A stretch of DNA of 64,000 nucleotides. Source: DAITQM01 sp039794245 (GTDB lineage Bacteria > Pseudomonadota > Gammaproteobacteria > Xanthomonadales > Wenzhouxiangellaceae). A model generated the notes under the pieces. That model was not told where the DNA came from, searched no databases, and saw only the letters and a list, made by a program, of their open reading frames with translations. Made by a program: the position numbers and the translations under genes. Of the stretch, positions 25,496-33,443 are shown piece after piece. The stretch's first letter is position 1. The number at the start of each line of letters is the position of its first letter. The stretch lies in the NCBI GenBank assembly GCA_039794245.1, contig JBDIVS010000014.1, positions 1 through 64,000 on the forward strand, given 5' to 3'.

Positions 25496-25836
25496 TCAGC
25501 CGTTATGCTCCGAGGACTTATGGTCGTTCGAGTACTGCGCTCTGTTTTTGGCTGAATTTTTTGCGATTTCTTTCGATATCTCTTCAACGAGGAGATATCG
25601 GTAAGCATCGGCCAGATTGACCGACTGCGTCCCCGACGGCGCGGTGCGTACCTCGACGATATCGCTGAACAAGCCATGGGGTTTACGGCTTTCGAAACCG
25701 TGGGCCTGGGCCTCCGTTATGGGTTCAGCTTTTTCAATGTAGGCTGCTCAGATATCGTCCTCTCCCCTCGGTTGTGGCATCACCGGGTCGTACACGAACA
25801 CACCACGCCCGTTCGCCGATACGTCAATCAGGCTGG
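25496..25836 (-). pseudogene. unrecognised coding remnant with an in-frame stop
   Basis: One minus-strand frame reads coherently through the gap downstream of the beta-propeller gene: VSANGRGVFVYDPVMPQPRG, a TGA, then IEKAEPITEAQAHGFESRKP, LFSDIVEVRTAPSGTQSVNL and ADAYRYLLVEEISKEIAKN, ending at 25496. The sequence has protein-like composition with no repeats, and I do not recognise the family. It could be two small genes or a decayed one. It lies after the stop of the gene at 25837 in the same direction. Confidence 0.35.
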
Positions 25837-26820
25837 TCAATCGACCAGCACCGCCCGCCCCAGGTTGTTGGTGTCGGTGCCGAACCAGATGCTGCGGGTT
25901 TCGGGATCGAAGACCATGTGGCGGACGGCACCAGCGCCGCTCGGAATGGCGGTCTGGCTGATGAACTCCTCGCCGGCAGTATCGAAGCCGACCAGCCGAT
26001 TCGGGTTCTGCCAGGTTTCGACGAACCAGATGCGGTCGCGGTCATCGACGGTCATCGCGTATGGCCCGCTCTTGTCGGCGCCGGGATTGCGCCATTCCTT
26101 GAAGGTGCCACTCTTTGGATTGTAGACGCCGAGGTAACCGTCCTGGTAATCGCCGTACCAGATCCGGTCGTCACGGGTGATCGCGATCCGCCGCGGCCGG
26201 GCTTTTTCCCGCGGCAGGACGATTTCGCGCAGGGTTTTCGTTTCCGGATCGATCGTTGCCAGTTTGTTCGTGCCGAACAAGACGATCCACGGCCGGCCGG
26301 TGGAATCTGGACTGATGCCGTAGGGCCGGGCTTTCGGCGTCGGCACGGCGAACGCTTCGACTTTGCCATCGGCGAGCGTGAAATGACCGATATGATTGGC
26401 GCCCTGGGCGGTGAACCAGATATCGCCCTGCGGCCCGAAGACCAGCGTATGCGGATCCTTGAGCGCTGGTTCGGGCGTCGGATACTGCTTGATTTCGCTG
26501 CTGGCCGGATCAAGCCGGCCGAGATGGGAGGCGCGGTTGCCGGCGTACCAGACGATGCCGCCGGCATCGACGATCAGGTTGTGCGGCCCGGCACCGGGCG
26601 GCAGGTCGAAGCGTTTGAACGTTTCGCTCGCCGGATCGAAACGCGCCGCGTAATCGGCCCCCTGGCCGACGAACCAGATCGCGCCGTCGGGCGCGACGAA
26701 AGGGTCGCGCGGCCGGCTCTCAGGCCACGGCACCGGCCATTCCCGGATGCTCACCTCCACGGCGGATGTCGGTATTGCGAGCAAGGCAGCAGGCAATATC
26801 GACAGGATCGAACGGATAAT
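25837..26820 (-). CDS. exported beta-propeller protein, Vgb/streptogramin-lyase-like
   Basis: Repeated blades (DPFVAPDGAIWFVGQ, HNLIVDAGGIVWYAGN, HTLVFGPQGDIWFTAQG, RHMVFDPETRSIWFGTD) mark a seven-bladed propeller of the virginiamycin B lyase-like family. Most such proteins are not proven lyases. The start is set at an ATT codon at 26820 because AAGGAG precedes it by 9 bases and the resulting N-terminus (IRSILSILPAALLAIPTSA) is a good signal peptide. No ATG or GTG exists that keeps this signal. A TTG at 26796 would shorten it. The protein is about 327 residues. Confidence 0.75.
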   Translation of the reverse strand: MIRSILSILPAALLAIPTSAVEVSIREWPVPWPESRPRDPFVAPDGAIWFVGQGADYAARFDPASETFKRFDLPPGAGPHNLIVDAGGIVWYAGNRASHLGRLDPASSEIKQYPTPEPALKDPHTLVFGPQGDIWFTAQGANHIGHFTLADGKVEAFAVPTPKARPYGISPDSTGRPWIVLFGTNKLATIDPETKTLREIVLPREKARPRRIAITRDDRIWYGDYQDGYLGVYNPKSGTFKEWRNPGADKSGPYAMTVDDRDRIWFVETWQNPNRLVGFDTAGEEFISQTAIPSGAGAVRHMVFDPETRSIWFGTDTNNLGRAVLVD

Positions 26821-26871
26821 GGTTTGGTACTCCTTAAGTCGCGTTGTTCAAATAATGCCAGCCTGTGATTC

Positions 26872-27423
26872 TCAGGCTTCGGGCGTTTGCAAGTCCGCGG
26901 CCATCAGTTTTTCCAGATCGGCCAGGACCATCGCAGTGTGTGTCTCGGGATCGACTTTTTCATAGTGCTTGGCGATCTTGCCTTGCGGGTCGATGATGAA
27001 GGTCTGGCGGCTGGCCATTTCGGCAACGATGTAGTCTTTCAAGACGCCGTATGCCTGTGCGGTCTTTCGTTCACTGTCGGCCAGAATCGTGAACGGCAGC
27101 TTGTATTTGCCGGCGAACGCCTGGTGCGAGGCGACGTCATCGACGCTGATACCGACGACTTCGGCATCGATTTTCTTGAAAGCATAGAAATTGTCGCGGA
27201 TGCTGCATGCCTGAGCCGTGCAGCCGGGCGTATCGTCCTTGGGATAGAAATAGACCGTCAACCAGCGGCCGCGATAATCGCCGAGCTCGTGCCAGTCGCC
27301 GTTCTGGTCCTGGAGGCGAAAATCGGGTGCCGGATCGCCGGCAGCGGGTGCCGCGGCGGCGTTCAGGGCGAAGCCGGAAAACAGCACGAACGCGGCCAAA
27401 ATGGATTGCTCTGCGTGGCGCAT
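26872..27423 (-). CDS. exported Bcp/AhpC-TSA family peroxiredoxin
   Basis: The start at ATG 27423 has AAGGAG upstream and yields a signal peptide (SILAAFVLFSGFALNAAAA), giving 183 residues. The peroxidatic Cys is in FYPKDDTPGCTAQACSIRDN, with a resolving Cys five residues later as in Bcp-type enzymes. Other conserved parts are DFRLQDQNGDWHEL and VVGISVDDVASHQAFAGKY. It reduces peroxides using a thiol donor, probably in the periplasm because of the signal. It is upstream of the propeller gene on the same strand, 51 bases apart, so they may be co-transcribed. Confidence 0.88.
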   Translation of the reverse strand: MRHAEQSILAAFVLFSGFALNAAAAPAAGDPAPDFRLQDQNGDWHELGDYRGRWLTVYFYPKDDTPGCTAQACSIRDNFYAFKKIDAEVVGISVDDVASHQAFAGKYKLPFTILADSERKTAQAYGVLKDYIVAEMASRQTFIIDPQGKIAKHYEKVDPETHTAMVLADLEKLMAADLQTPEA

Positions 27424-27556
27424 CGGATGGCTCCTTGGCGGGTGTCGGGATCGACTATCAATCTTATCTGACACCCTCCGGCAGTCCGGGTTCCGGTCCC
27501 GGCCAGGGCTGGTGATCGGCCGCTCGGCGGCGCCCGCGGCGTTGGCCCAACACGGT

Positions 27557-27578
27557 AAACCCAACAGTTGCATAAATA
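27557..27578. repeat. motif ACCCAACAGTTGCATAAAT, copy upstream of prolyl oligopeptidase
   Basis: Nineteen bases at 27559-27577 recur exactly on the other strand at 47029-47047. The sequence lies 42 bases before the start of the peptidase gene. The ACCCAACAGTTG part is shared with the palindrome before hppA. Confidence 0.5.
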
Positions 27579-27619
27579 TTGCTTAAACTGGGTGCCGCCG
27601 ACCGCCACAGGAATCTGCC

Positions 27620-29755
27620 ATGTACAAAGGTCTATTGCCCGCCATGATCATTTTCGCCTCCAGCCTGGCCGCCGCCCACGGCGTCGAACGCTACCCCGAA
27701 ACCCGCCGCGGCGATACGCTTGACGACTACCACGGCACCACTGTCGCCGATCCTTACCGCTGGCTCGAGGGCGACGTCCGTGAGGTGCCCGAGGTTGCCG
27801 ACTGGGTGGCGCGGCAAAATGCCGTGACCGACGCCTACCTCGCGACGCTTACCGACCGCCCGAAGATCCGCGCCAGACTCGAAACGCTCTGGAACTACGA
27901 GCGTTTCGGGGTGCCGGTGAAGGCCGGCGAGAGGTATTTCATGACCCGCAACGACGGCCTGCAGAACCAGGCCGTGCTGTATGTCCAGCAGGGGCTGGAT
28001 GGCGAACCGCGCCTGCTGATCGACCCCAACACCTGGGCCGCCGACGGCACGATCGCGCTCGCCGAATGGGTGCCGTCGCCGGACGGCCGCTACCTCGCCT
28101 ACGGCATCCAGGACGGCGGCTCGGACTGGCGTATCTGGCGCGTGCTCGACGTCGCGAGCGGCGAGCCGCTGGCCGATGAGCTGCGGTGGCTGAAATTCAC
28201 TTCGGTCGCCTGGACACCGGACAATCGCGGGTTCTATTACAGCCGTTACCCGGCACCGGCCGAAGGTGCGGCGTTTCAGAGCCTGAATACCAAGATGGCG
28301 ATCTATTTCCACCGGCTCGGCACCGCGCAGGATAGCGATACGAAGGTCTATGCCAACGACGAACACCCCGAATGGGGCTATGCCGCCGAAGTCACCGACG
28401 ACGGGCGCTACCTGGTGGTCACGGTGTGGGTTGGCACCGATGATCGCTACCAGATTTTGTGCCGCGACCTGACCGACCCCGAAAGCCGCCTCGGCTTTCT
28501 GGTCGAGGGCTTCGACCATGCCTACCAGCTTGCCGGCAACGACGGCAAAACACTGTATTTCCGCAGCAGCCGCGAGGCGCCGCGCTACCGCGTGCTGGCG
28601 GTCGATCCGACGGCGGCCGATCCCAAGTGGCGCGAAATCGTCCCCGAACGGGACGACGTGCTGGAAACTGCGCTCATCGCCGGCGGCCGCCTGGTCCTCG
28701 AATATCTGCACGATGCGGCCTCGCGCCTCGAAGTCAGGGATCTGAACGGCGGCCAGGTGCGCTCCATCCCGCTGCCCGGCCTGGGCAGTGTCACCGGCCT
28801 GCGCGGCAAGGCGGCCGAGCCCGACGTGTTCTTCAGCTTTGCCAGTTTCAATCGGCCGCCTTCGATCATGCGTCTCGGCGCCGGGACTTTGGAGTTGAAC
28901 GCCTTCAAATCGCCGAAGGTAGCGTTCGAGCCGGGCGCCTATTCGGTCGAGCAGGTGTTTTACCGTTCCAAGGACGGCACCCGCGTGCCGCTATTCATCA
29001 CCCGCCGCACAGATCTCGATCCGCACAGTCCCCACCCGACGCTGCTCTACGGTTACGGTGGCTTCAATATTTCGCTGACCCCGAGCTACAGCCCATCGCG
29101 CATGGCCTGGCTCGAAATGGGCGGGGTACTGGTCGTTGTCAACCTGCGCGGTGGCGGCGAATACGGCGAAGCCTGGCACAAGGCCGGAACGAAGCTCGAC
29201 AAACAAAACGTTTTCGACGATTTCATCGCCGCGGCGGAAGACCTGATCGCCCGTGGCGTGACGACCGCAAAGCAGTTGGCCATCCAGGGCGGCAGCAACG
29301 GCGGCCTGCTGGTCGGCGCCGTGTTGAACCAGCGCCCCGACCTGTTCGCCGTCGCCCTGCCGGCGGTCGGTGTGATGGACATGCTGCGCTTCCAGCATTT
29401 CACCGCCGGCCGCTTCTGGGTGGACGATTACGGCTCTTCGGCCGAGCCGGAAGAATTCAGGGCGCTTTACGCCTATTCCCCCTATCACAACATCAAGCCC
29501 GGTACGCGCTACCCGGCGGTGCTGGTCACGACCGCCGATTACGACGACCGGGTCGTGCCGGGGCACAGCTTCAAGTACATTTCTGCCTTGCAGGCGGCGC
29601 AGGCCGGTGACGCGCCGGTCCTGATCCGGATCGAAACCCGCGCCGGGCACGGCGCCGGCAAACCGACCGAAAAGCAGATCGACGAGGCCGCCGACCTGTG
29701 GGCCTATGCAGCGCATTTCACCGGGCTTGGGGCAGATGCCGCCAGCGCGCCATAA
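27620..29755 (+). CDS. prolyl oligopeptidase family serine protease (S9A)
   Basis: The 711-residue protein has a signal-like N-terminus (MYKGLLPAMIIFASSLAAAH). The S9A N-terminal signature DDYHGTTVADPYRWLEG is followed by a seven-bladed propeller and an alpha/beta hydrolase domain. The catalytic triad is visible: Ser in IQGGSNGGLLVG (near residue 560), Asp in TADYDDRVVPGHS, and His in RAGHGAGKPT. It cleaves short peptides after proline. With a signal peptide it is probably periplasmic, and together with the DUF885 and tricorn-like proteins it indicates a peptide-degrading lifestyle. Confidence 0.92.
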   Translation: MYKGLLPAMIIFASSLAAAHGVERYPETRRGDTLDDYHGTTVADPYRWLEGDVREVPEVADWVARQNAVTDAYLATLTDRPKIRARLETLWNYERFGVPVKAGERYFMTRNDGLQNQAVLYVQQGLDGEPRLLIDPNTWAADGTIALAEWVPSPDGRYLAYGIQDGGSDWRIWRVLDVASGEPLADELRWLKFTSVAWTPDNRGFYYSRYPAPAEGAAFQSLNTKMAIYFHRLGTAQDSDTKVYANDEHPEWGYAAEVTDDGRYLVVTVWVGTDDRYQILCRDLTDPESRLGFLVEGFDHAYQLAGNDGKTLYFRSSREAPRYRVLAVDPTAADPKWREIVPERDDVLETALIAGGRLVLEYLHDAASRLEVRDLNGGQVRSIPLPGLGSVTGLRGKAAEPDVFFSFASFNRPPSIMRLGAGTLELNAFKSPKVAFEPGAYSVEQVFYRSKDGTRVPLFITRRTDLDPHSPHPTLLYGYGGFNISLTPSYSPSRMAWLEMGGVLVVVNLRGGGEYGEAWHKAGTKLDKQNVFDDFIAAAEDLIARGVTTAKQLAIQGGSNGGLLVGAVLNQRPDLFAVALPAVGVMDMLRFQHFTAGRFWVDDYGSSAEPEEFRALYAYSPYHNIKPGTRYPAVLVTTADYDDRVVPGHSFKYISALQAAQAGDAPVLIRIETRAGHGAGKPTEKQIDEAADLWAYAAHFTGLGADAASAP

Positions 29756-29863
29756 GCCGGCATTCCGGTCGCGCTCGCCGCGGCGAGCACGATCCGGAAT
29801 CCAGGACGGAGACTCACCCATGCGGTCCGGGCGAGTCGATCGCCGCCCGGCCGGTCTTGATCA

Positions 29864-30874
29864 ATGATGACGAACCAGATTCGATCACCTGCGGCGCGGC
29901 CGATACCTCCGGCATGGCGCCTGATCTTCGGGTTGCTCGCCGCCCTTGTCGCGGCCTGTGCCGCGGCGCCGCAACGCGACGCTCCCGGCCCGGCGTTGTG
30001 GGACGTCGGCGCAGTGGACGGCGGGCGGCTTTGGCTGTTCGGCACGATCCACCGGCTGGCCGATTCCGATCTGTGGCGGGCGTCGTTTATCGAACGGGTT
30101 TACGTCTCGACGCGCACCGACCGCAATATCCCGCCCTTGCCGTGGGTGACCCCGGCCGTGCACAAGGCGCTGGCCACCAGCCGCGCGATCGTGATCGAAA
30201 CAACGTATGTCGAAAACGGCACCTGGGTCGGCGAGGCGCTCGGTACGCTCTACGGCAACCAGCGCCCGCTCCGCGAGCTGCTCCCCGCTGAGCGTTACGC
30301 ACAGCTTGCCGCTGCCGGTCGGGCTTACGGTATCAGCGAACGGCATCTCGAGCGGGCCGGGCCGCTCGGGGCGCTGTTCCTGTTCACCTTTATCGCCACA
30401 ACGCCAGAAGCCGAAAGCCGGATCGGAGTCGAATATTGGTTGGAAAATTATGCCCGGCGCCGCAACCTGAAACTCGAAGGGCTCGAAACCATCGACGAGC
30501 GCTTTACTGCCCTGAGCTCGACGATGGCCGGTCACGAAGTTCAACAGCAGTGCGAAATCCTGCTGCGCTACGTCGAAGATGCGCTGTCCGACCCGGCGCG
30601 CGAGGATGACGCCTTCCGCCGGTTGCTGGCGCTCTGGCAGACGGGCGATATCGCGACACTGGATCAGGACATGCGGCGCTTTGCCGAGGCCCACCCGGAA
30701 ATCCACCAGGCCCTGATCGTCGCCCGCAACTGGTTATGGATCGATCGGCTGGCGGCACTGATCGCAAGCGGGCGGCGGGAATTCGTCGCCGTCGGCGTCG
30801 GGCACCTGGTCGGGCCCGGCAACCTCATCGAGCTGCTCGCCGAACGCGGTTTTACCGTGCGCCGCGTGCAGTGA
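29864..30874 (+). CDS. TraB/GumN family lipoprotein
   Basis: The 336-residue protein has a lipobox LVAAC after a hydrophobic segment. The TraB/GumN pattern follows: LWLFGTIHRLAD near residue 50, AIVIETTYVENGTW, and near the end REFVAVGVGHLVGPGNLIELL with ERGFTVRRV. GxxH-containing motifs at both ends suggest a metal-dependent hydrolase fold related to Tiki. It is probably anchored to a membrane facing the periplasm. Start ATG 29864 or 29867. Its last 23 bases overlap the convergent purine phosphorylase gene. Confidence 0.8.
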   Translation: MMTNQIRSPAARPIPPAWRLIFGLLAALVAACAAAPQRDAPGPALWDVGAVDGGRLWLFGTIHRLADSDLWRASFIERVYVSTRTDRNIPPLPWVTPAVHKALATSRAIVIETTYVENGTWVGEALGTLYGNQRPLRELLPAERYAQLAAAGRAYGISERHLERAGPLGALFLFTFIATTPEAESRIGVEYWLENYARRRNLKLEGLETIDERFTALSSTMAGHEVQQQCEILLRYVEDALSDPAREDDAFRRLLALWQTGDIATLDQDMRRFAEAHPEIHQALIVARNWLWIDRLAALIASGRREFVAVGVGHLVGPGNLIELLAERGFTVRRVQ

Positions 30875-31694
30875 CGCGCTGTAAAAAGGCGCCGAGCAGG
30901 CGGCGAAGATCGGCCGCCGCCGCCGCCCCGACGCGCATGGTCTCGTCGTGCGTCAAAGGTTCGGGGTTCAGTCCGGCGGCGTAATTGGTGATGGTCGATA
31001 TTGCCACAACCGGCATGCCGAGATGGCGCGCCACCAGGCACTCGGGCACGGTGGACATGCCGACGACATCGGCTCCGAGCCGGCGAAACGCCCGGATCTC
31101 GGCCGGGGTCTCGAAACTCGGCCCCGAGACCATCAGATACACCCCATCGGCCAGGTCGATCCCGCAGTCGGCGGCGGCGGCATGCAGTACTTCGCGTAGC
31201 CTAGGATCGTAAGCTGCGGTCAGATCGAGAAAACGCGGCCCCAGCGTATCGTCATTCGGGCCGATCAGTGGGTTGGCGCCGCTCAGGTTGATGTGGTCAC
31301 CGATCGCTAAAAGGCGGCCGGGTCCGATGGCCGGGTCGAGGCTGCCGGCGGCATTGGTCAGGATCAGCCGCTTCGCACCGAGGGCGTTGAGGCTGCGGAT
31401 CATCACCTTCAGGGGCCCGAAACCACGGCCTTCGTAATAATGCACGCGGCCTTGCAACATGGCGACGGGGACGCCGTCGAGCGTCCCGAGCCACAGGCGG
31501 CCGGCATGGCCTTCGACCCCCGGTTGCGGGTAGCCGGGAATATCGGTGTAATCGACGATCAGCCGGGCATCGACCGCCTCGGCCACGGCGCTCGCCCCGC
31601 TGCCGAGCTGGATCACCGTTTCCGGAAACGGCGCCACGCGCGGTGCCAGATACGCCGCGGCGGCGGCGTGATCGTCAGTGTTCCGGCTACGCAT
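30852..31694 (-). CDS. purine-nucleoside phosphorylase (trimeric PNP type)
   Basis: ATG 31694 overlaps the upstream hpt stop by 8 bases, giving 280 residues. Conserved parts are VIQLGSGASAVAEAV (phosphate-binding start), GRVHYYEGRGFGPLKVMIRS, TNAAGSLDPAIGPG, HINLSGANPLIGPND, and the nucleoside-binding SGPSFETPAEIRAFRRLGAD with VVGMSTVPE. It splits purine nucleosides with phosphate to base and pentose-1-phosphate. It works with the hypoxanthine phosphoribosyltransferase encoded directly upstream. An MTA phosphorylase is less likely given the GMSTVPE context. Confidence 0.88.
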   Translation of the reverse strand: MRSRNTDDHAAAAAYLAPRVAPFPETVIQLGSGASAVAEAVDARLIVDYTDIPGYPQPGVEGHAGRLWLGTLDGVPVAMLQGRVHYYEGRGFGPLKVMIRSLNALGAKRLILTNAAGSLDPAIGPGRLLAIGDHINLSGANPLIGPNDDTLGPRFLDLTAAYDPRLREVLHAAAADCGIDLADGVYLMVSGPSFETPAEIRAFRRLGADVVGMSTVPECLVARHLGMPVVAISTITNYAAGLNPEPLTHDETMRVGAAAAADLRRLLGAFLQRVTARGAR

Positions 31695-32292
31695 CGGGCA
31701 CTGCGCGGACATCCGGCCGACCGGCCGTCGCTTTGAGCGCGGCGAGATCCAGGCCTTTGCGTTGACGGATTTCGTCGTCCCGCAGGCCGTGGATTTCGTG
31801 CGGGAACACCAGCCAGTCGTCGGTGACGTGCAGAAAATAATCGGGCGCAAGATCGGTCGTATTGCGCTGCGGTTTGTAATACACCGTGGCGATACGGATC
31901 ACTTCCGGCAGATTGCGCCGGCAGCGGCGTTGCAATTCATCGATGATGGCATGCAAGCTGCGGCCCGAATCGAACACGTCATCGACCAGAAGCAGGCTGT
32001 CCTCGGCGTCCAGGTTCTCGATCAGGTACTCCAGGCCGTGGACCTTGACGACTTTCTGCTGTTCCATGCCGTGATACGACGAGGTCCGGACCGCGATGTG
32101 GTCGGCCTTGTTGCCATGATAATCGAGGATCTCCTGCACCGCGATGCCGATCGGCGTGCCGCCGCGCCAGACCCCGGCGATCATCGCCGGCCTGAAACCG
32201 CTGGCCAGGATCTGGTAGCCGAGGCGGAACGAATCCTCGAGCAGGCTTTGCGCCGAGATGTAGGTTTTGGCGACCGCTTCGCTCGTGTTCAT
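31687..32292 (-). CDS. hpt: hypoxanthine-guanine phosphoribosyltransferase
   Basis: The 201-residue protein has the PRPP-binding motif DSLLLVDDVFDSGRSLHAI near residue 98, a start typical of the XPRT family (ISAQSLLEDSFRLGYQIL), and GVWRGGTPIG for the pyrophosphate loop. It converts hypoxanthine or guanine and PRPP to the nucleotide. The start overlaps the upp stop by 4 bases (ATGA), and its own stop overlaps the phosphorylase start, so the three genes are translationally coupled in the order upp, hpt, pnp. Confidence 0.88.
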   Translation of the reverse strand: MNTSEAVAKTYISAQSLLEDSFRLGYQILASGFRPAMIAGVWRGGTPIGIAVQEILDYHGNKADHIAVRTSSYHGMEQQKVVKVHGLEYLIENLDAEDSLLLVDDVFDSGRSLHAIIDELQRRCRRNLPEVIRIATVYYKPQRNTTDLAPDYFLHVTDDWLVFPHEIHGLRDDEIRQRKGLDLAALKATAGRPDVRAVPDA

Positions 32293-32948
32293 TCGACGGT
32301 GCCGTACAGCCGATCGCCGGCATCGCCCAGGCCCGGCACGATGTAACCCCGTTGATCGAGCCGCTCGTCGATCGCGGCGGTGTAAATCGGAACGTCCGGG
32401 TGGCGCGCCTGAAGTTCGGCAATGCCCTCGGGCGCGGCAAGCACCGAGATCAGCCTGAGGCGCTGCGCCCCGGCCTCTTTCAGAACGTCGAGCGCCGCGG
32501 CGGCCGAATGGCCGGTGGCCAGCATCGGATCGACGACAATGACCAGGCGTTCGGCAATACCGGCGGGCAGTTTGCAGTAATACCGCCTCGCCTCGAGCGT
32601 TTTTTCGTCGCGCGCCATCCCGATCATGCCGACCGGTGCTTCGGGCAGAAGCTGCCGGAAGCCGTCGAGCAGGCCGTTGCCGGCGCGCAGGATGGAGACC
32701 ACGCAGGGCAAAGGCTCGGCCAGCACCTCGCCGCGCGCCGGACCGATCGGGGTAGTGACCTGGATTGCGTCAAGCGGCAGGTCATCGAGGGCGCGGGCGG
32801 CGAGCAGCAAGCCGATCTCGGCCAGCAGGCGGCGAAATTCGCCTTGCCCCGCCGCTGCATCGCGCAGCCGGGTCAGGCGGTCGCGGACCAGCGGGTGGGC
32901 GACGACGATCGCCCGCCCCGGTGTGTGTTGCATTGAATCCGGCTGCAT
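32289..32948 (-). CDS. upp: uracil phosphoribosyltransferase
   Basis: The 219-residue protein from ATG 32948 contains HPLVRDRLTRLRD, RAGNGLLDGFRQLLPEAPVG, and the PRPP loop VIVVDPMLATGHSAAAALDV. The uracil-binding C-terminus reads YIVPGLGDAGDRLYGT. These are the standard UPRT signatures at the standard length. It makes UMP from uracil. It is first in the upp-hpt-pnp operon and diverges from cdd, with 69 bases between the starts that must hold both promoters. ATG 32933 is an alternative start. Confidence 0.93.
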   Translation of the reverse strand: MQPDSMQHTPGRAIVVAHPLVRDRLTRLRDAAAGQGEFRRLLAEIGLLLAARALDDLPLDAIQVTTPIGPARGEVLAEPLPCVVSILRAGNGLLDGFRQLLPEAPVGMIGMARDEKTLEARRYYCKLPAGIAERLVIVVDPMLATGHSAAAALDVLKEAGAQRLRLISVLAAPEGIAELQARHPDVPIYTAAIDERLDQRGYIVPGLGDAGDRLYGTVE

Positions 32949-33017
32949 TGCCTGTTCGCTTCTCAAAGCGAAGTATTATGACAGCCCGCCGGTACGCCGG
33001 CCATCGGCCCTGAAAAC

Positions 33018-33443
33018 ATGCCAGAATCCATACCGCCATCGCTTGCAACCTTGATCGCCGCCGCCCGCCGCCTGCGCGAGCGAGCCCATGCGCCGTATTC
33101 ACGCCACCCGGTGGGTGCGGCGCTGCGCACGACCGCGGGGGCGGTTTACGCCGGCTGCAATGTCGAAAACGCCGCCTATCCGCTCGGCCTGTGCGCCGAG
33201 GCGGCGGCGGTGGCGGCGATGGTGGCCGGCGGCGGCGGGAGGATCGCCGAGATCGTCATCGCCGGCCCGGGCGAGCGGCCGTGTCTGCCTTGCGGCGGCT
33301 GTCGGCAGATACTGTATGAGTTCGCGGCGCCAAAAATGCAGGTCCATGCCGTAGGGGCGGGCGGCGAAGTTACGAGCCACCGTCTCGGCGACCTGCTGCC
33401 GGTCGCCTTCGGGCCGCGCAATCTACAAGACACGGAGCGCTGA
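33018..33443 (+). CDS. cdd: cytidine deaminase
   Basis: The 141-residue protein has the zinc-dependent deaminase motifs NAAYPLGLCAEAAAVAAMV (Cys ligand and catalytic Glu) and PCLPCGGCRQILYEF (two Cys ligands). Together they give the Cys3 type of small homotetrameric enzymes. It converts cytidine or deoxycytidine to uridine or deoxyuridine. The stop and the deoA start share bases (TGATG at 33441-33445), so the two are coupled. It feeds uridine to downstream phosphorolysis and, via uracil, to Upp encoded divergently. Confidence 0.92.
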   Translation: MPESIPPSLATLIAAARRLRERAHAPYSRHPVGAALRTTAGAVYAGCNVENAAYPLGLCAEAAAVAAMVAGGGGRIAEIVIAGPGERPCLPCGGCRQILYEFAAPKMQVHAVGAGGEVTSHRLGDLLPVAFGPRNLQDTER

